This document shows, piece by piece, positions 48,762 to 56,906 of a DNA stretch of 64,000 nt. The DNA is from Adhaeribacter arboris (GTDB taxonomy: Bacteria > Bacteroidota > Bacteroidia > Cytophagales > Hymenobacteraceae). The stretch's first letter is position 1, and the number at the start of each line of letters is the position of its first letter. Where the stretch lies: NCBI RefSeq assembly GCF_003023845.1, contig NZ_PYFT01000001.1:3224001-3288000 (forward strand), written 5' to 3'. A program made the translations under genes and the position numbers. A model generated the notes under the pieces. It did no database searches, was not told the DNA's origin, and worked only from the letters and a program-made list of their open reading frames with translations.

Positions 48762-48792
48762 CAAAATTAGATGCTTTTTTTTCTTTATCAAA
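48762..48792 (-). promoter_or_regulatory. Promoter of tRNA-Tyr-Gly-Thr-tuf unit
   Basis: Minus strand: TTTG (48789-48792) as -33, 19-base spacer, TAATTTTG (48762-48769) as -7, about 60 bases before tRNA-Tyr. Strong match to the Bacteroidota consensus. Confidence 0.75.
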
Positions 48793-48839
48793 TTTTTCTG
48801 TAAAAAAGTTACAAGAATTTAGCACTTGTAAAACCTACT

Positions 48840-51410
48840 TTACTCCGCCATACTATTATATATTCGAATAAGTTTAGGATCTTTTTCTTTGGCTTTGATA
48901 TCCGTTAGAAGCGCTCTTTGAGCTTCCGTATCAGTGGCAATGCTTAATGCCTGAAAGGCAGCTAGCCGGACGAAATAGGTTTCGTGATGCCGTGCTATAT
49001 CCTCGAGTTTAGCTAAGCCTTGCTTTATATCTACTTGTGCACTAAAGTTCATCAGATAACCCCCAAAGTTTTGGGTAAAGAAATATAAGTTCTCTCCTTT
49101 AACAGTCTCTATGTTTCTGATAAACCAGTCAAAATAGACGGGACCGCCAAAACGAGCGTAATAACCAGATAAAGCTTTTAAAACTTCGTTATTAGTAGTG
49201 TTATCAAATTGCTTTAATAATGGACCTACTTGGCCGTTTTTAGTAGTAATAAATCCTTCAATACCTGCCGCGACTACGGCATAAGATGAATCCGTAAGAG
49301 CTTGTTCTAGAATTGGGTTAGCATTAAAATTAGGAAATGTGGCAATTGCTGTTACCGCATCTGCTCTTACAATACTTTTCTTATCTTTTTTAACTATTGC
49401 TTGCAAATCATCTAATACTGTTTTGGCTTCTGTGCCCGTATACTTGGCAAGAGCCGTTAACGCTGCTGACCGGATCTCTGGTGTTTCATCTTTTAAGGCT
49501 GTACGCAGCATTTTCAAAATTTGCGGTTCATTTACTTTATCGGTTAACTCAGTAATAGCTTCGTACTTAGCTAAGTACTGGTTCACATTATAGAACTGAT
49601 AAAGTAATTCCGCTTCGGTTTTCGAATGATCGACTTTAGCCAAAAGTTGCTGTTCGGCATCGAATAAAATTAAGTTAGGTTTAGAGCTTACCGGTAACGT
49701 AAAAGTTTGTCGGGCCTTGGTTATTAAAAGGTTGTGTTCTTTTTTCTGGTTTCCTTCCCAAACAACAACTTTGACCGGTAATTTATAAATAGGAGTATAA
49801 ACTGAATCCTGTTGTTGAACTACGGTTAGCTGAACTTGCCCGTTTTGGTAAATATGCTCTATTTTTAAATCGGGATGGCCGGGTTTTAAAAACCATTGAT
49901 CAAAAAACCAATTTAAATCCTCACCGGTTACATCCTCGAAAGCAATTCTTAGTTCAGCTAATTCCACGGAAGAAAACTGGTGAGCAATCAGGTAATTTTT
50001 TAATGCTGTGAAAAATGCCTCATCACCTACATAATTCCGTAGCATGTGCAATACTCTCCCGCCTTTTGCGTAAGAATGGCTATCGAACATGTCTTCTTTA
50101 TCCAGGTAATAATAGCGGATTAAAGGTTCTTGTTTTGTTTCTGATTCGGCTAAGTATTCGTTTAGTTCTTTTAAATTTAGGACATCTGCTGCCGCTTTGC
50201 CGTACTTGTATTCTTCCCAAAGATACTCACTGTAATTTGCAAAAGATTCGTTTAGCGGCAGGTTAGCCCAACTTTCCATGGTAACCAAATCGCCAAACCA
50301 TTGGTGAAAAAGTTCGTGCGCAATAATAAAGTCCCAATTAGTATCTTGTAATTCCCGCTTGGTTAGCTGCAGACTTTCCATAAAAACGGAAGCCGTGGTA
50401 TTCTCCATAGCCCCGGAAACATAATCGCGCACTACCACCGAAGCGTATTTTTGCCACGGAAAATCTACCCCCAGTTTCTTAGAAAAAAACTCTATCATTT
50501 CGGGAGTATGACCAAAAACGGCTTTCGCGGTATTAGCATATTGGGGTTCCACGTAATAATCCACGTTCAGATTACGCCATTTGTCACGAATTACCGCAAA
50601 GTCTCCCACGGCAATCATAGCCAAATAAGGAGCATGCGGTTTATCCATTTTCCAGTAATCGGTACGGGTTCCATCCGGGTTCTTTTTAGAGGATATAAGT
50701 AACCCGTTCGAGAGGGTAACATATTTTGAATCAACCGTTAGGTATATTTCCTGCGTCATGCGTTCATTCGGAACATCAATAGTAGGCATCCAGGCCGAGT
50801 TTGCCTCCGTTTCTCCTTGGGTCCAGATTTGCTGGGGTTTGTTGGGTTCCTTTCCCAATGGATTAATAAAGTACAAGCCTTTATCGGAGGTAATAGCGGC
50901 ACTTCCTTTTACTTGCAGATTGTTAGGATTAGCGATATAGTTAATTTGAATTTTATATTCCTGATTTCGAGTATAGGTTTTATCAAGTTTAACTGTAAGC
51001 TTTAGATCATTATAGGTATAAGTTAGATTCTTCTCAACAGAGCCAGTTATCAGCTTTATACTTTGAATGGTAAAGCCTTTCGCATCGAGAATAACAGCAT
51101 TTTGTGGGTAGAAAAACGGTTTTAAAGTTAAAATGGCTTCTCCAATAGCTTGCTGTTTCGTCCAGTCAAAACGCAGTCTTAAGTGGGTATGAATTAAATC
51201 TGATAACCGGGTTGCAGTTGGATTATAATGCCCCTTTTTAGAAGCCCATTCCGGAATACCATCAGTTATTTTTCGGGTTGTATCAGCTAAAGGCGTTAAA
51301 GCGGTTGTACTTATAATGGGCGCTTTACCAGTGGATGCGTTTATTTTACAACCTGCCCCCACCGCCAACATAATTATTAAACTTAGCCCACCCCAAAACT
51401 TATCATTCAT
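48840..51410 (-). CDS. M1 family metallopeptidase (aminopeptidase N-like) with HEAT-like C-terminus
   Basis: Predicted secreted zinc aminopeptidase of 856 residues from ATG 51410. The N-terminus MNDKFWGGLSLIIMLAVGAG then C is a probable lipoprotein-type signal peptide, although GAG before the cysteine is not an ideal lipobox. The exopeptidase motif appears as SGAMENTTASVF. The zinc site is HELFHQWFGD (H365, E366, H369) with the third ligand E388 in NLPLNESFANY. After the catalytic domain, about residues 620-850 form alpha-helical HEAT-like repeats (EIRSAALTALAKY, IVRADAVTAIATF). A longer start at 51449 is possible but would bury the signal. Its substrate range is unknown. Confidence 0.9.
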   Translation of the reverse strand: MNDKFWGGLSLIIMLAVGAGCKINASTGKAPIISTTALTPLADTTRKITDGIPEWASKKGHYNPTATRLSDLIHTHLRLRFDWTKQQAIGEAILTLKPFFYPQNAVILDAKGFTIQSIKLITGSVEKNLTYTYNDLKLTVKLDKTYTRNQEYKIQINYIANPNNLQVKGSAAITSDKGLYFINPLGKEPNKPQQIWTQGETEANSAWMPTIDVPNERMTQEIYLTVDSKYVTLSNGLLISSKKNPDGTRTDYWKMDKPHAPYLAMIAVGDFAVIRDKWRNLNVDYYVEPQYANTAKAVFGHTPEMIEFFSKKLGVDFPWQKYASVVVRDYVSGAMENTTASVFMESLQLTKRELQDTNWDFIIAHELFHQWFGDLVTMESWANLPLNESFANYSEYLWEEYKYGKAAADVLNLKELNEYLAESETKQEPLIRYYYLDKEDMFDSHSYAKGGRVLHMLRNYVGDEAFFTALKNYLIAHQFSSVELAELRIAFEDVTGEDLNWFFDQWFLKPGHPDLKIEHIYQNGQVQLTVVQQQDSVYTPIYKLPVKVVVWEGNQKKEHNLLITKARQTFTLPVSSKPNLILFDAEQQLLAKVDHSKTEAELLYQFYNVNQYLAKYEAITELTDKVNEPQILKMLRTALKDETPEIRSAALTALAKYTGTEAKTVLDDLQAIVKKDKKSIVRADAVTAIATFPNFNANPILEQALTDSSYAVVAAGIEGFITTKNGQVGPLLKQFDNTTNNEVLKALSGYYARFGGPVYFDWFIRNIETVKGENLYFFTQNFGGYLMNFSAQVDIKQGLAKLEDIARHHETYFVRLAAFQALSIATDTEAQRALLTDIKAKEKDPKLIRIYNSMAE

Positions 51411-51467
51411 ATTCCGGATTGTTTTTAAATTTGCCGGCAATTTCTGCATTTACTTCCGGATTTCAAT

Positions 51468-51475
51468 TATCTTTG
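51468..51475 (+). promoter_or_regulatory. Candidate -7 element for biotin carrier gene
   Basis: TATCTTTG on the plus strand matches TAnnTTTG and ends 23 bases before the ATG at 51499. A good -33 TTG at 19-21 bases is not seen. Confidence 0.5.
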
Positions 51476-51498
51476 ACCCCCAAAAGAATATCTTTACT

Positions 51499-51996
51499 AT
51501 GCTACAAGTAAAAACTGCTAACGGAAATACATGGCAGGTCGATATTAAAAAAGAAACAATACTTGTAGACAATTCTATTTTTTCCTGGGACTTTGTACCT
51601 CTAAGTCCAAACCGGTTTCACATTATTCAGAATCATCAATCCTATACTGCTGAAGTAGTAAAAGCCGATTATACTACTAAAACCTTTACCATTAAAATAA
51701 ACGGGATTTCGTACGAACTTGCCCTTCAGGATCGCTTTGACTTGTTATTGGATAAACTGGGGATGGGACAGGTGAATAGCAAAAAAATCAACGAAGTAAA
51801 AGCGCCTATGCCCGGACTTATTTTGGATATAAAAGTTAAAGTTGGGCAGGAAGTAAAAAAAGGTGATTCTATTGTGATTCTGGAAGCCATGAAAATGGAA
51901 AATATTTTAAAATCGCCGGGTGATGGCACAGTAAAAGCCATTAAAGTTGCCGTGCGCCAGAACGTAGAAAAAAATCAGGTAATTTTAGAGTTCTGA
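51499..51996 (+). CDS. Biotin carboxyl carrier-type (biotin/lipoyl) protein
   Basis: A 165-residue protein ending in a biotinyl domain: KAPMPGLILDIKVKVGQEVK (101-120) and the biotin site EAMKMEN with lysine K132, then VEKNQVILEF. The first 95 residues are a separate beta-rich region without a known motif. It resembles the carrier subunit of acyl-CoA carboxylases (propionyl/methylcrotonyl or oxaloacetate decarboxylase type). No carboxylase or transferase gene is adjacent, so its partner must be elsewhere. I start at 51499; an in-frame ATG at 51316 runs through the aminopeptidase gene and is rejected. Confidence 0.88.
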   Translation: MLQVKTANGNTWQVDIKKETILVDNSIFSWDFVPLSPNRFHIIQNHQSYTAEVVKADYTTKTFTIKINGISYELALQDRFDLLLDKLGMGQVNSKKINEVKAPMPGLILDIKVKVGQEVKKGDSIVILEAMKMENILKSPGDGTVKAIKVAVRQNVEKNQVILEF

Positions 51997-52189
51997 TTGG
52001 TTATGATGGAATACTTTTTAAAGGTTAAAGTATACTAGCTTAATCGCGTCTGTTAAGAACTAATCAATTATTTATTAGACATTTACCTTTATACTAAGTA
52101 AGAATAAAATTGCGGTTTTTAGCCATAAAGAGAAAATTAAGTTTTTTACAAATAATAGCCATAGCATATTGACTACGGACAATAAATAA

Positions 52190-52900
52190 ATGAAATACAA
52201 ACGAATTCTTTTAAAACTAAGTGGTGAAGCGTTGATGGGCGATCAGCAATACGGTATTGATACCAAACGCCTGATTCAATACGCACACGAAATTAAAGGC
52301 GCTGCCGATTTAGGCGCCGAGATTGCAGTAGTAATTGGTGGTGGAAATATTTACCGCGGTTCACAAGCCGAATCAATGGGTCTGGATCGGGTACAGGGTG
52401 ATTATATGGGTATGCTGGCCACGGTTATTAACAGTATGGCTTTACAAAGTGCGCTCGAAAAAGAAGGCATTAGTACCCGGCTATTATCCGGAATTAATAT
52501 TCAACAAGTATGCGAACCATACATTCGCCGGCGCGCGATGCGCCACTTAGAGAAAAACCGAGTAGTAATATTTGGCGCGGGTATTGGCAGCCCATATTTT
52601 ACTACTGATTCTGCTGCTAGTTTACGGGCCGTTGAAATTGAAGCGGATGTAGTTTTAAAAGGAACCCGCGTAGATGGAATCTACTCGGCCGATCCGGAAA
52701 AAGACCCTACTGCTGTTCGCTTTACCCATTTAACTTTTCAGGATGTTTTTGAGCAAAACCTGAACGTAATGGATATGACAGCTTTTACTCTTTGTAAAGA
52801 AAATGATTTACCCATTATTGTATTTGATATGAACCGTGCGGGTAACTTGCGTCGTATACTAGATGGCGACGATTCAGTGGGCACTTTGGTATCTTCTTAA
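52190..52900 (+). CDS. pyrH: Uridylate kinase
   Basis: Phosphorylates UMP to UDP, feeding all pyrimidine and UDP-sugar synthesis. 236 residues: [31 protein letters not shown] and [17 protein letters not shown], with [20 protein letters not shown], all UMP kinase (amino acid kinase fold) motifs. frr follows after 140 bases, the usual pyrH-frr order. No exact -7 box was found just upstream. Confidence 0.98.
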   Translation: MKYKRILLKLSGEALMGDQQYGIDTKRLIQYAHEIKGAADLGAEIAVVIGGGNIYRGSQAESMGLDRVQGDYMGMLATVINSMALQSALEKEGISTRLLSGINIQQVCEPYIRRRAMRHLEKNRVVIFGAGIGSPYFTTDSAASLRAVEIEADVVLKGTRVDGIYSADPEKDPTAVRFTHLTFQDVFEQNLNVMDMTAFTLCKENDLPIIVFDMNRAGNLRRILDGDDSVGTLVSS

Positions 52901-53040
52901 AGAAAGCACTAGCTAATTAATAAAGTTATTGTTTAAAGCATTTCAGCTTTTAATTATTTAAAATATTCCTTTTTTGTATACGTTTAGCGTTAGAGTTTCT
53001 TAACCGAAACCCTGGGCAACAATTATCTATAAAAAATAAT

Positions 53041-53604
53041 ATGGAAGAAGAAATTCAGTTTTATCTCAGCGAAGCAGAAGAATCAATGGCGAAAGCCTTG
53101 CAGCATACCAGCATTGAATTAAGTAAAATTCGGGCAGGAAAAGCTTCACCAGCCATGATTGAAGATTTGCGGGTGGATTATTACGGCACTCCTACTCCTA
53201 TTTCGCAGGTTGCCAACATTAGTACGCCCGACACGCGTACCCTGTTAATAAAGCCATGGGAAAAGAATATGCTGGGTGAAATTAACAAAGCTATCAAAAA
53301 CAGTGATTTAGGTCTTAACCCGTTGCAGGAAGCCGATGCGGTACGTTTGAATATTCCGGCATTAACCGAACAACGTCGCCGTGATTTAGTGAAACAAGCC
53401 AAAGGCGAAGGCGAAAGCGGGAAAGTAAGAGTTAGAAATATTCGGAAAGATGTGAATGATTCCCTTCGCAAATTATTGAAGGAAGGTGCCGCCGAAGATT
53501 CTATTAAAGATGCCGAAACAAAAGTGCAGAAGTTAACCGACTCTTATATTGTTAAAGTAGATGATTTACTTAGCAAAAAAGAAACGGAAATAATGACCAT
53601 TTGA
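53041..53604 (+). CDS. frr: Ribosome recycling factor
   Basis: Splits post-termination ribosomes together with EF-G. 187 residues: three-helix-bundle segments (SEAEESMAKALQHTSIELSK, IRAGKASPAMIEDLRVDYYG), then TPISQVANISTPDTRTLLIK (beta domain) and RRDLVKQAKGEGESGKVRVR. A strong terminator follows 10 bases after the stop. Confidence 0.98.
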   Translation: MEEEIQFYLSEAEESMAKALQHTSIELSKIRAGKASPAMIEDLRVDYYGTPTPISQVANISTPDTRTLLIKPWEKNMLGEINKAIKNSDLGLNPLQEADAVRLNIPALTEQRRRDLVKQAKGEGESGKVRVRNIRKDVNDSLRKLLKEGAAEDSIKDAETKVQKLTDSYIVKVDDLLSKKETEIMTI

Positions 53605-53613
53605 TTTTACATA

Positions 53614-53673
53614 TTTACCAAAAGCAAAAAGCCTCTCTGTAAATTTACAAAGAGGCTTTTTGCTTTTGGTAAA
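53614..53673. terminator. Very strong terminator after frr
   Basis: A 60-base inverted repeat with perfect 23-pair arms (53614-53636 and 53651-53673, core GCCTCT/AGAGGC). The loop includes the 12-base palindrome TGTAAATTTACA. T-rich flanks on both strands allow bidirectional action. Confidence 0.9.
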
Positions 53674-53914
53674 CTTTTACTTAATCCTCACTCCTTCATA
53701 GAATTTTACAGGTATTTCATTTTTGTTGTAAAAGCAACAATGAAAATTCCAAAAGCACTGATTTGCGATTTTAATTATCATTTGTATTTCAAGTAAAACT
53801 CTGAATGATAAGACATAAGCAAAATTTCTAAATTAAAACCCGCAAAAACATTATCTTACCACATAAAAGCTTCGTTTACTCGGTGCAAATACTTTACGAA
53901 AGAAAAAAGTCTGT
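53674..53914. other. Intergenic region upstream of glgB
   Basis: 241 bases (310 with the terminator). An imperfect inverted repeat at about 53715-53745 (TTTCAT and GTTG with CAAC and ATGAAA around TAAAAG) could be a regulatory site. TACTTTAC at about 53889 is one mismatch from a -7 box. No gene seen. Confidence 0.4.
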
Positions 53915-55945
53915 ATGGAAGAGATAGATAACACCCCGCAGTTAATTAAAGATGATGGCTGGCTAAGCCCGTACGAACCAGAAATACTCGCTCGTCAGAA
54001 CCGGTACGCTCAAACTCTAGAAGAAATACAGAAAAAGTACGGGTCGCTTCCTGATTTTGCCAATCAGCACCATTATTTAGGTATAAATTATGATCCTAAG
54101 AACGAAGGTTGGTGGTATCGGGAGTGGGCTCCGGCAGCTTTTCAGCTTTATTTGATCGGCGATTTTAACGATTGGAATCGTACTAGCCACCCTTTGCATA
54201 AAAATGAACAAGGCATTTGGGAGATTTTTTTACCTGATAAAGAATATACTAATCGGTTTGGTCACGAAACAAAGGTAAAAGTACACGTTATCGCTGCCAA
54301 TGGCAATCTCGATCGTATTCCCCCGTATATCCGGCGAGCCGTACAAGATCCGGTAAGCTACGATTTTGCGGGTCAGGTTTGGCTACCAAATGAGCCATTT
54401 ATCTGGACGGATGAAGCTTTTGCTATCACTAACATAAAAGAACCGGTAATTTATGAATGCCATACCGGTATGGCTCAGGAAAAAGAAGGTGTAGGCACTT
54501 ACCGCGAATTTGCCGACCAGATTTTACCACGTATTCATCGGGATGGTTATAATTCTCTGCAGCTAATGGCGGTAATGGAACATCCTTATTACGGTTCATT
54601 TGGTTACCACGTATCTAATTTCTTTTGTCCTTCGTCGCGCTTCGGTACTCCCGAAGATTTAAAATACCTGGTTAATGAAGCTCATAATTTAGGTATTGCC
54701 GTAATTATGGATATAGTTCATTCGCACGCGGTAAAAAATATTGCCGAGGGTTTGGCTTTCTTCGATGGATCGGGTGATCAGTATTTTTATCCTGGTCCGC
54801 AGGGCTTCCATCCGGCTTGGGACTCCCGAATTTTTAATTATGAGAAACCAGAAGTACAGCAATTTTTACTATCGAATGTTAAATACTGGCTCGAAGAATT
54901 TCATTTCGATGGTTTCCGGTTCGATGGCGTTACTTCTATGCTGTACCTGCACCACGGCGAAGGAGTAGCTTTTGATCATTATAATAAATACTTCCGGGAA
55001 GGCGTGGATAATGCGGCCATTTTATACTTGCAATTGGCCACTTCTTTGGCTCAAGAAGTAAAACCGGGCGCCATTTGCATTGCCGAGGATATGAGCGGCA
55101 TGCCGGGTCTTTGCCGCACAATACCGGATGGAGGTATTGGCTTTGATTATCGCCTGGCGATGGGTATTCCAGATTATTGGATTAAACTCTTGAAGCACAC
55201 CCGTGATGAAGATTGGAACATTTACGAAATGTGGGGAGTGCTTACTAACCGCCGCTACCAAGAAAAAACCATCGCCTATGCCGAATCGCACGACCAAGCA
55301 TTGGTAGGAGATAAAACTTTAGCTTTTTGGCTCATGGATAAAGAAATGTACTTTCACATGAGTGCTGATGATCCTAATTTAATTATTGACCGCGGTATAG
55401 CCCTGCACAAACTAATTCGGCTTGTTACAATTTCCCTGGGCGGCGAAGGGTATTTGAACTTTATTGGTAACGAATTCGGCCACCCGGAATGGGTTGATTT
55501 TCCGCGCGAAGGTAATAATTGGAGCCATAAACACGCCCGGCGGCAATGGTCGCTCATCGATAACCCTAATTTAAAATATAAGTTTATGGGTAATTTCGAT
55601 CAGGCAATGATTAAAACAATTTTGAAATACCATATACTGGTTGCTCCCCAGGGTAAGCAGCTTAACATGGATTCTGCTAATAATATTATAGTTTTTGAAA
55701 GAGCTAATTTAATTTTCGTCTTTAATTTAAGTCCTCAAAATTCTGTATTCGGATATACTTTCACGGTACCTCAAGCAGGCACTTATCAGCTAATTTTAAA
55801 TTCCGACGATTCAGAATTCGGTGGATTTAACCGCATTGATCCAAGTGTGGAGTATTTTACTTACGAAGAGGAAAAAACGGCTAAATTACGCATCTATACC
55901 CCAAATCGTACGGCTCTGGTTTTTAAACTGAAAGACACTATCTAA
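53915..55945 (+). CDS. glgB: 1,4-alpha-glucan branching enzyme, eukaryotic-type
   Basis: GH13 enzyme adding alpha-1,6 branches to glycogen. 676 residues. An N-terminal CBM48-like beta sandwich (WWYREWAPAAFQLYLIGDFN, about 67-86) precedes the catalytic barrel, with nucleophile D337 in FRFDGVTSM, acid/base E391 in CIAEDMSG and D460 in ESHDQALVGDK. The motif FRFDGVTSMLYLHHG and the overall size resemble human/plant branching enzyme more than E. coli GlgB. It stands as a one-gene unit with its own terminator. Related alpha-glucan genes (glycosyltransferase, GH31) lie a few kilobases away. Confidence 0.94.
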   Translation: MEEIDNTPQLIKDDGWLSPYEPEILARQNRYAQTLEEIQKKYGSLPDFANQHHYLGINYDPKNEGWWYREWAPAAFQLYLIGDFNDWNRTSHPLHKNEQGIWEIFLPDKEYTNRFGHETKVKVHVIAANGNLDRIPPYIRRAVQDPVSYDFAGQVWLPNEPFIWTDEAFAITNIKEPVIYECHTGMAQEKEGVGTYREFADQILPRIHRDGYNSLQLMAVMEHPYYGSFGYHVSNFFCPSSRFGTPEDLKYLVNEAHNLGIAVIMDIVHSHAVKNIAEGLAFFDGSGDQYFYPGPQGFHPAWDSRIFNYEKPEVQQFLLSNVKYWLEEFHFDGFRFDGVTSMLYLHHGEGVAFDHYNKYFREGVDNAAILYLQLATSLAQEVKPGAICIAEDMSGMPGLCRTIPDGGIGFDYRLAMGIPDYWIKLLKHTRDEDWNIYEMWGVLTNRRYQEKTIAYAESHDQALVGDKTLAFWLMDKEMYFHMSADDPNLIIDRGIALHKLIRLVTISLGGEGYLNFIGNEFGHPEWVDFPREGNNWSHKHARRQWSLIDNPNLKYKFMGNFDQAMIKTILKYHILVAPQGKQLNMDSANNIIVFERANLIFVFNLSPQNSVFGYTFTVPQAGTYQLILNSDDSEFGGFNRIDPSVEYFTYEEEKTAKLRIYTPNRTALVFKLKDTI

Positions 55946-55985
55946 TACTTTGCGGCAAGAATTATAAATTAGGTTCACCATTAAT

Positions 55986-56014
55986 AAAAAGCAGGCTAAG
56001 CCCCTGCTTTTTTT
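55986..56014 (+). terminator. glgB: Intrinsic terminator after glgB
   Basis: AAAAAGCAGG/CCTGCTTTTT stem with 7-base loop and a long T-run, 41 bases after the glgB stop. Confidence 0.9.
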
Positions 56015-56148
56015 ATGCCTATTTTATTAAGCAATTTCGAAAGCTAAGAACAGAAAATTAAAAATTACTCAACAAGTAAGGTTGTTCATTATTCTAATTA
56101 TATAATTCTCAAAACGAGAACTATATATCGTGGATTTTGAAATAAATT

Positions 56149-56178
56149 ATTGTAAATTGTTTACAATTTGTTGTAAAT
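56149..56178. promoter_or_regulatory. Candidate operator upstream of the GMC oxidoreductase pair
   Basis: ATTGTAAA and TTTACAAT form a perfect 8-base inverted repeat around TTG (56149-56167). A third copy of TTGTAAAT follows at 56171-56178, 21 bases (about two helical turns) from the first. It ends 32 bases before the ATG at 56210. Confidence 0.45.
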
Positions 56179-56209
56179 ATTAATCTATTTTCTATTCAAA
56201 AACCACCTA

Positions 56210-56836
56210 ATGGACAGAAGAGAAGCCATGTTGCGAGTGGCCGCCTTAATGGGCAGCGCTATCTCTGCTCCCCTCCTATCAGGCCTATTATACAGTTGTC
56301 AAACTAAAACCGGCAACGACCAAGACACTAAAACTACCACTGTAGTCTCGGACAAGCATAAGGCAATGATTGAGGAAATCACGGAAGTTATTATTCCGAA
56401 AACGAGTACACCCGGCGCTAAAGAGGCCAAGGTACCCGAGTATGTTTTAATTATGCTCGCCGATTGCTACCCGGAGAAAGATCAGCAACGGTTCTTTAAA
56501 GGGTTAGATGCCTTGGATGAGCGGGCGAAGCAAGCCCACGGCACCGAGTTTTTAGATTGCAAACCGGAACAGCAATTAGCCTTGTTGCAGCAAGAAGAAG
56601 AAAAAGCTATGGCGGAACGGGCAGAACAAATGAAAATAAAAGCCAAGGCTACTACGCGTGAAGAAAAAGAAAAAGAAGATGAACTTCCTTTCTTTTCGAT
56701 GATGAAGGAAATGACGGTTGTTGGTTATTTTACTTCGGAACCCGGAGCAACAAAAGCTCTTGCCTATGTGCATGTACCTGGCCATTTCGAAGGCTGTACC
56801 GACTTAAAACCTGGTCAAAAAGCATGGGCTACTTAA
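56210..56836 (+). CDS. Gluconate 2-dehydrogenase subunit 3 family protein, Tat-signal
   Basis: Small subunit of periplasmic FAD/GMC dehydrogenases. 208 residues. The N-terminus MDRREAMLRVAALMGSAIS has a twin-arginine-type signal (RR at 3-4 followed by a hydrophobic core), and LLYSC at 26-30 looks like a lipobox, so it may be a Tat-exported lipoprotein. The middle (MIEEITEVIIPKTSTPGAKE) and the C-terminal VVGYFTSEPGATKALAYVHV, shown here in part, match the family. A lysine/glutamate-rich helix lies at about 125-160. The GMC partner follows after 70 bases. Confidence 0.88.
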   Translation: MDRREAMLRVAALMGSAISAPLLSGLLYSCQTKTGNDQDTKTTTVVSDKHKAMIEEITEVIIPKTSTPGAKEAKVPEYVLIMLADCYPEKDQQRFFKGLDALDERAKQAHGTEFLDCKPEQQLALLQQEEEKAMAERAEQMKIKAKATTREEKEKEDELPFFSMMKEMTVVGYFTSEPGATKALAYVHVPGHFEGCTDLKPGQKAWAT

Positions 56837-56906
56837 AAGCTACTGCTAGTTTATAACTGCATTTCAGCCAAAAGTAATATAATAATTTTCTAGATTTTTA
56901 ATATTC

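Noticed and set aside
51316-51498. 61-residue N-terminal extension of the biotin carrier protein
   Set aside because: It lies over the start of the divergent aminopeptidase gene and across the predicted -7 box; the ATG at 51499 fits better.
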